15,784 bases of DNA from Planctomycetota bacterium (lineage in GTDB: Bacteria; Planctomycetota; PUPC01; DSUN01): NCBI GenBank assembly GCA_016872875.1, contig VGYW01000185.1, forward strand, positions 1 to 15,784, read 5' to 3'. Both the position numbers and the translations under genes were made by a program. The notes below the pieces were generated by a model. That model did no database searches and was not told where the DNA came from. It saw only the letters and a list, made by a program, of their open reading frames with translations. Of the stretch, positions 13,408 to 15,784 are shown piece by piece; the stretch's first letter is position 1, and each line of letters opens with the position of its first letter.

Positions 13408-15087
13408 ATGGTTGAGTCTCGCGGCCTCCGTGGCCTCTCACGCCGCTTCATTCTCTACGCCGCTCTCGTCGGCGGCTCAATCCTGTTCTCCATCCCCTTC
13501 GGCTGGCTGTTGCTGTCGAGCTTCAAGCCGAACGATGAGCAGTACAAGCGTCTGCTGCCCAGGACGCCTTCGGCCGCCGCGGTTTCGCCCTACGTCGCGC
13601 GCGACGAATTCGACGGCATCTCCCGGCCCCGGCCGTGCCCCTCCTCGCGCTGGTCGGACCTCAAGCCCCTGTTGGTGGACCTCGTGGGCAAGGCCGTGGA
13701 CGCCGCGAAGCTGCCCCCAGCGCCAGTGCCCGAGGCCGAACTCCGCGAGGAGACCATCGAGGGCGCCTTTTCCGAAGCCGCACAAGCCGTCCCGCACGAC
13801 GCGTGGTTCAAGTCACCCGAAACCTTGCTCAGCGAGCTCCGGAGGCGGGTCACTGAGAACTCCATCAAGACCTCCCGCGGTAAGGCATACAAGCGTTTCC
13901 TCCTCGGCCCGCTCCGGGTCCGAAGCCTCAAGCAGCTCGAGGAAACGCCCCGCCGCGACCAGGCGATTGCCGCAGTCTGGAGCGTCCAGGGCGGCTCGCT
14001 GGCCGACCAGGCGTCAGAGGGCCAGCTATGCGCGCTCCTGGCCTACGACTTCACTAAGTCCCAGACGCGCGAGGCGAAGCTGACAGCCGTCTTCCCCGTG
14101 GCCTTCCTGGCCGATGCCAAGGATGGCATCAAGAAGCTCATCCTGAGCTACCGGGCCGACCACTCCTGGAACGCCCTCGATTGCGCGCTCGAGGCCAGCG
14201 GCCAGCGTTGGGCCAGCGCCGAACCCGCCAACGCCGGCAACGACCAGTGGCAGGACGTCGTCTGGCAGCTTCCCAGCGACGACGACCACTCGATGAAGGT
14301 CAAGAGCTGGATCGTCCTCAACCCCTCGGGCACGAGCGACTTCAACGAGGCTGGCAAGGTGCGCGTCACGCTCACCCTCCGCGGCCGCAGCAGAGCCGCC
14401 GCCTGGGGCGCCAAGCTCTCCAACAACTATCGCTGGGCCTTCAAGTACATGCCCTTCTGGCGCTACGTCGCCGTCAGCTTCTTCCTGTGCCTCATGAACA
14501 TCGTCGGCCAGCTCACCGGCAGCTCGCTCGCCGCCTACGCCTTCGCACGCCTGCGTTGGCCGGGCCGCGAGTTCTGCTTCATCCTCCTCCTCGGCACCAT
14601 CATGCTCCCGGGCGCCGTCACTATGGTCCCCTCCTTCCTGATCTTCAAGAACATCGGCTGGTACAACACCCTCTTCGTCCTCTGGGTCCCCAGCTTCTGC
14701 GGCTCCGCCTTCAACATCTTCCTCCTGCGCCAGTTCATGCGCGGCATCCCGAAGGACCTCGAGGACGCGGCGAAGATTGACGGCTGCTCCTACCTCGGCG
14801 TCTACCGCCACGTCATCCTGCCCAGCATCAAGCCGGCGCTCGCCACCATCGCCATCTTCGCCTTCATGGGCTCGTGGAACAACTTCATGGGCCCCCTCAT
14901 CTACCTCAACGACCAGTCCAAGTACCCGCTCGCTCTCGGCGTCTTCGGCCTTCAGACCCAGGCGGGCTCCAACTACGGCCTCATCATGGCCGCCAGCGTC
15001 CTCATGGCCCTCCCTCTCGTCATCATGTTCTTCTTCTGCCAGCGCTACTTCATCCAGGGCATCACACTCACTGGGATGAAGAACTGA
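13408..15087 (+). CDS. MalG/UgpE-like ABC permease with a ~300-residue extracytoplasmic insertion
   Basis: 559 residues, about twice the usual 270-300 of this permease family. A first membrane helix (about 14-37) ends in the typical LLLSSFKPNDE. A large soluble segment (about 45-345) follows, and the remaining helices then resume at WRYVAVSFFLCLMNIVGQ. The EAA loop EDAAKIDGCSYLGVYRHVIL (452-471) and the SWNNFMGPLIYL segment (489-500) are typical of the MalG branch. The insertion has no motif I recognise; its second half (about 220-330) alternates like beta strands and could be a sandwich fold, while its first half is more helical. By topology it faces outside, where it could contact the binding-protein domain tethered to the partner permease. 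The ribosome site is weak (GGAAATGAG upstream, inside the end of the right repeat). The permease call is certain; the function of the insertion is unknown. Confidence 0.9.
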   Translation: MVESRGLRGLSRRFILYAALVGGSILFSIPFGWLLLSSFKPNDEQYKRLLPRTPSAAAVSPYVARDEFDGISRPRPCPSSRWSDLKPLLVDLVGKAVDAAKLPPAPVPEAELREETIEGAFSEAAQAVPHDAWFKSPETLLSELRRRVTENSIKTSRGKAYKRFLLGPLRVRSLKQLEETPRRDQAIAAVWSVQGGSLADQASEGQLCALLAYDFTKSQTREAKLTAVFPVAFLADAKDGIKKLILSYRADHSWNALDCALEASGQRWASAEPANAGNDQWQDVVWQLPSDDDHSMKVKSWIVLNPSGTSDFNEAGKVRVTLTLRGRSRAAAWGAKLSNNYRWAFKYMPFWRYVAVSFFLCLMNIVGQLTGSSLAAYAFARLRWPGREFCFILLLGTIMLPGAVTMVPSFLIFKNIGWYNTLFVLWVPSFCGSAFNIFLLRQFMRGIPKDLEDAAKIDGCSYLGVYRHVILPSIKPALATIAIFAFMGSWNNFMGPLIYLNDQSKYPLALGVFGLQTQAGSNYGLIMAASVLMALPLVIMFFFCQRYFIQGITLTGMKN

Positions 15088-15098
15088 AAGGGTAACCG

Positions 15099-15596
15099 AT
15101 GCGGCACGTCCTTGCTGCCCTATTGTTCGGCCTCGCTCTTGCCGGCTGCGGCTCAGGCGGACTCGTTCGCTATGGCACCTACGTGGGCGACCGCCTCGTC
15201 GTCCCGCTCGGCGAAACCGTCGTCGCCGTCCCGCTCGCCGGCGCCGAGGGCGGCTACGCCAACCTCCACATCACCCTCGCCGCCGCGATGAACCCCCGCC
15301 GCGCCGCCCTCGGGGGCCAGGCCGACGCCGCGGCCATCCTCCACCGCACCGCCCCCCGCATCTCCTCGGCCATCATCGCCCGCGCCCAGCAGGAGAAGGC
15401 CGTCTCCGTCGCCTCCCTCCCCGCCCTCCGCGCCGCCCTCCTCAAGGAGGCCGAGAGCGCCTTCCGCGCCGCCATAGCCAAATGGGTCCACGCCGAGAAC
15501 TACAACATCGAGTTCCTCGCCACCGACTTCTACCTCACCAACGGCTCGGCCGCCAAGAGCCCCCCTCCGCCCCCGCCGCGCCCCGGCTCCAAGTGA
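15099..15596 (+). CDS. Small lipoprotein, possibly FliL-like
   Basis: 165 residues. A signal sequence ends in the lipobox LAGC, so C17 should be lipidated and the protein anchored in a membrane. The mature part has a beta-rich start (YANLHITLAAAMN), then helices with APRISSAIIARAQ and LPALRAALLKEAESAFRAAI, then YNIEFLATDFYLTN and a Pro-rich tail. The order (short strand, helix, LR..L..E helix, V-x-F-x-x-F-like strand) resembles the periplasmic domain of flagellar FliL, but this is a pattern impression and no flagellar gene is nearby. It starts 11 bases after the permease stop with AAAGGG upstream, so it is in the same transcription unit. It may be a partner of the transporter or an unrelated envelope protein. 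Confidence 0.7.
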   Translation: MRHVLAALLFGLALAGCGSGGLVRYGTYVGDRLVVPLGETVVAVPLAGAEGGYANLHITLAAAMNPRRAALGGQADAAAILHRTAPRISSAIIARAQQEKAVSVASLPALRAALLKEAESAFRAAIAKWVHAENYNIEFLATDFYLTNGSAAKSPPPPPPRPGSK

Positions 15597-15694
15597 GCCC
15601 GCGAGCCACGCGAAACGGCTACAGGGCAGCGCCCTCACCCGAGCCTGAGGAGCGACAAGACCGGCATGCGGAAGTCAAGAGCGATTTTCGATGC

Positions 15695-15738
15695 GGAGTC
15701 CGCCGGTGCCCACGAGGTGGGTGGTTTTCGCGGACTCC
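15695..15738. terminator. Nested hairpin after the transporter operon (terminator-like, no T-tract)
   Basis: GGAGTCCGC (15695-15703) pairs with GCGGACTCC (15730-15738). Inside, CCCAC (15709-15713) pairs with GTGGG (15717-15721) around GAG. It lies about 100 bases after the lipoprotein stop. TTTT occurs in the loop region rather than after the stem, so termination is uncertain. An open frame from the ATG at 15665 runs through it to the window end and cannot be judged. Confidence 0.35.
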
Positions 15739-15784
15739 AGGCCGGCTTGTCGGGCCGAGGGCTCATCTCTCTCGTTGCCTCGCG

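Noticed and set aside
15665..15784. Open frame from ATG 15665 to the window end
   Set aside because: Only 40 codons, runs through a hairpin and has no clear ribosome site or recognisable sequence; it cannot be judged without the next bases.

Overview
The window is a GC-rich bacterial chromosome segment whose coding strands are strongly C-rich at third positions. The NtrC/kinase/holA cluster, the solute-binding-protein/permease fusion, the orphan four-helix-bundle gene and the many intergenic palindromes and heptamer repeats resemble genomes of the Planctomycetota/PVC area or a neighbouring uncultivated phylum. That placement is an inference from gene style; there is no rRNA or other marker here to test it.

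Layout. (1) Positions 1-2920: the 3' end of an IS630-like transposase runs convergently into a large Type IIG (Eco57I-like) restriction-modification gene on the minus strand. The enzyme lacks the usual C-terminal tail, so the insertion appears to have truncated it. Its base composition is visibly less GC-rich than its neighbours, which suggests acquisition. A good sigma70-type promoter lies upstream. (2) Positions 2985-3383: a gene-free stretch with a 159-bp MITE-like element (30-bp terminal inverted repeats around a second hairpin), then short direct repeats and a terminator-like hairpin. (3) Positions 3384-7352, minus strand: a probable operon of sensor kinase, NtrC-type sigma54 activator and holA (DNA polymerase III delta), driven by a near-consensus promoter. 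Kinase and regulator overlap by 8 bp. (4) Positions 7397-7460: that promoter lies back to back with an equally good promoter reading right. (5) Positions 7700-15596, plus strand: an O-antigen-ligase-like membrane protein with a coiled-coil/helical-repeat tail, then a carbohydrate-type ABC importer made of a fused solute-binding-protein/permease and a second permease with an unusually large extracytoplasmic insertion, then a small lipoprotein. No ATPase subunit is present.

The most unusual item lies between the two transporter genes. A 119-residue four-helix-bundle protein of the 23S-rRNA intervening-sequence (IVS) family is bracketed by 38-nt inverted repeats (34/38 matching) built of degenerate heptamers. 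This is the architecture of an rRNA IVS (inverted ends forming an RNA stem around a four-helix-bundle ORF), but placed in an mRNA. It may be a small mobile cassette or a processed mRNA insert.

Almost every sizeable intergenic gap holds a different palindromic or short-tandem repeat family, so the non-coding DNA looks shaped by small repeat elements. No rRNA, tRNA or CRISPR array was seen.
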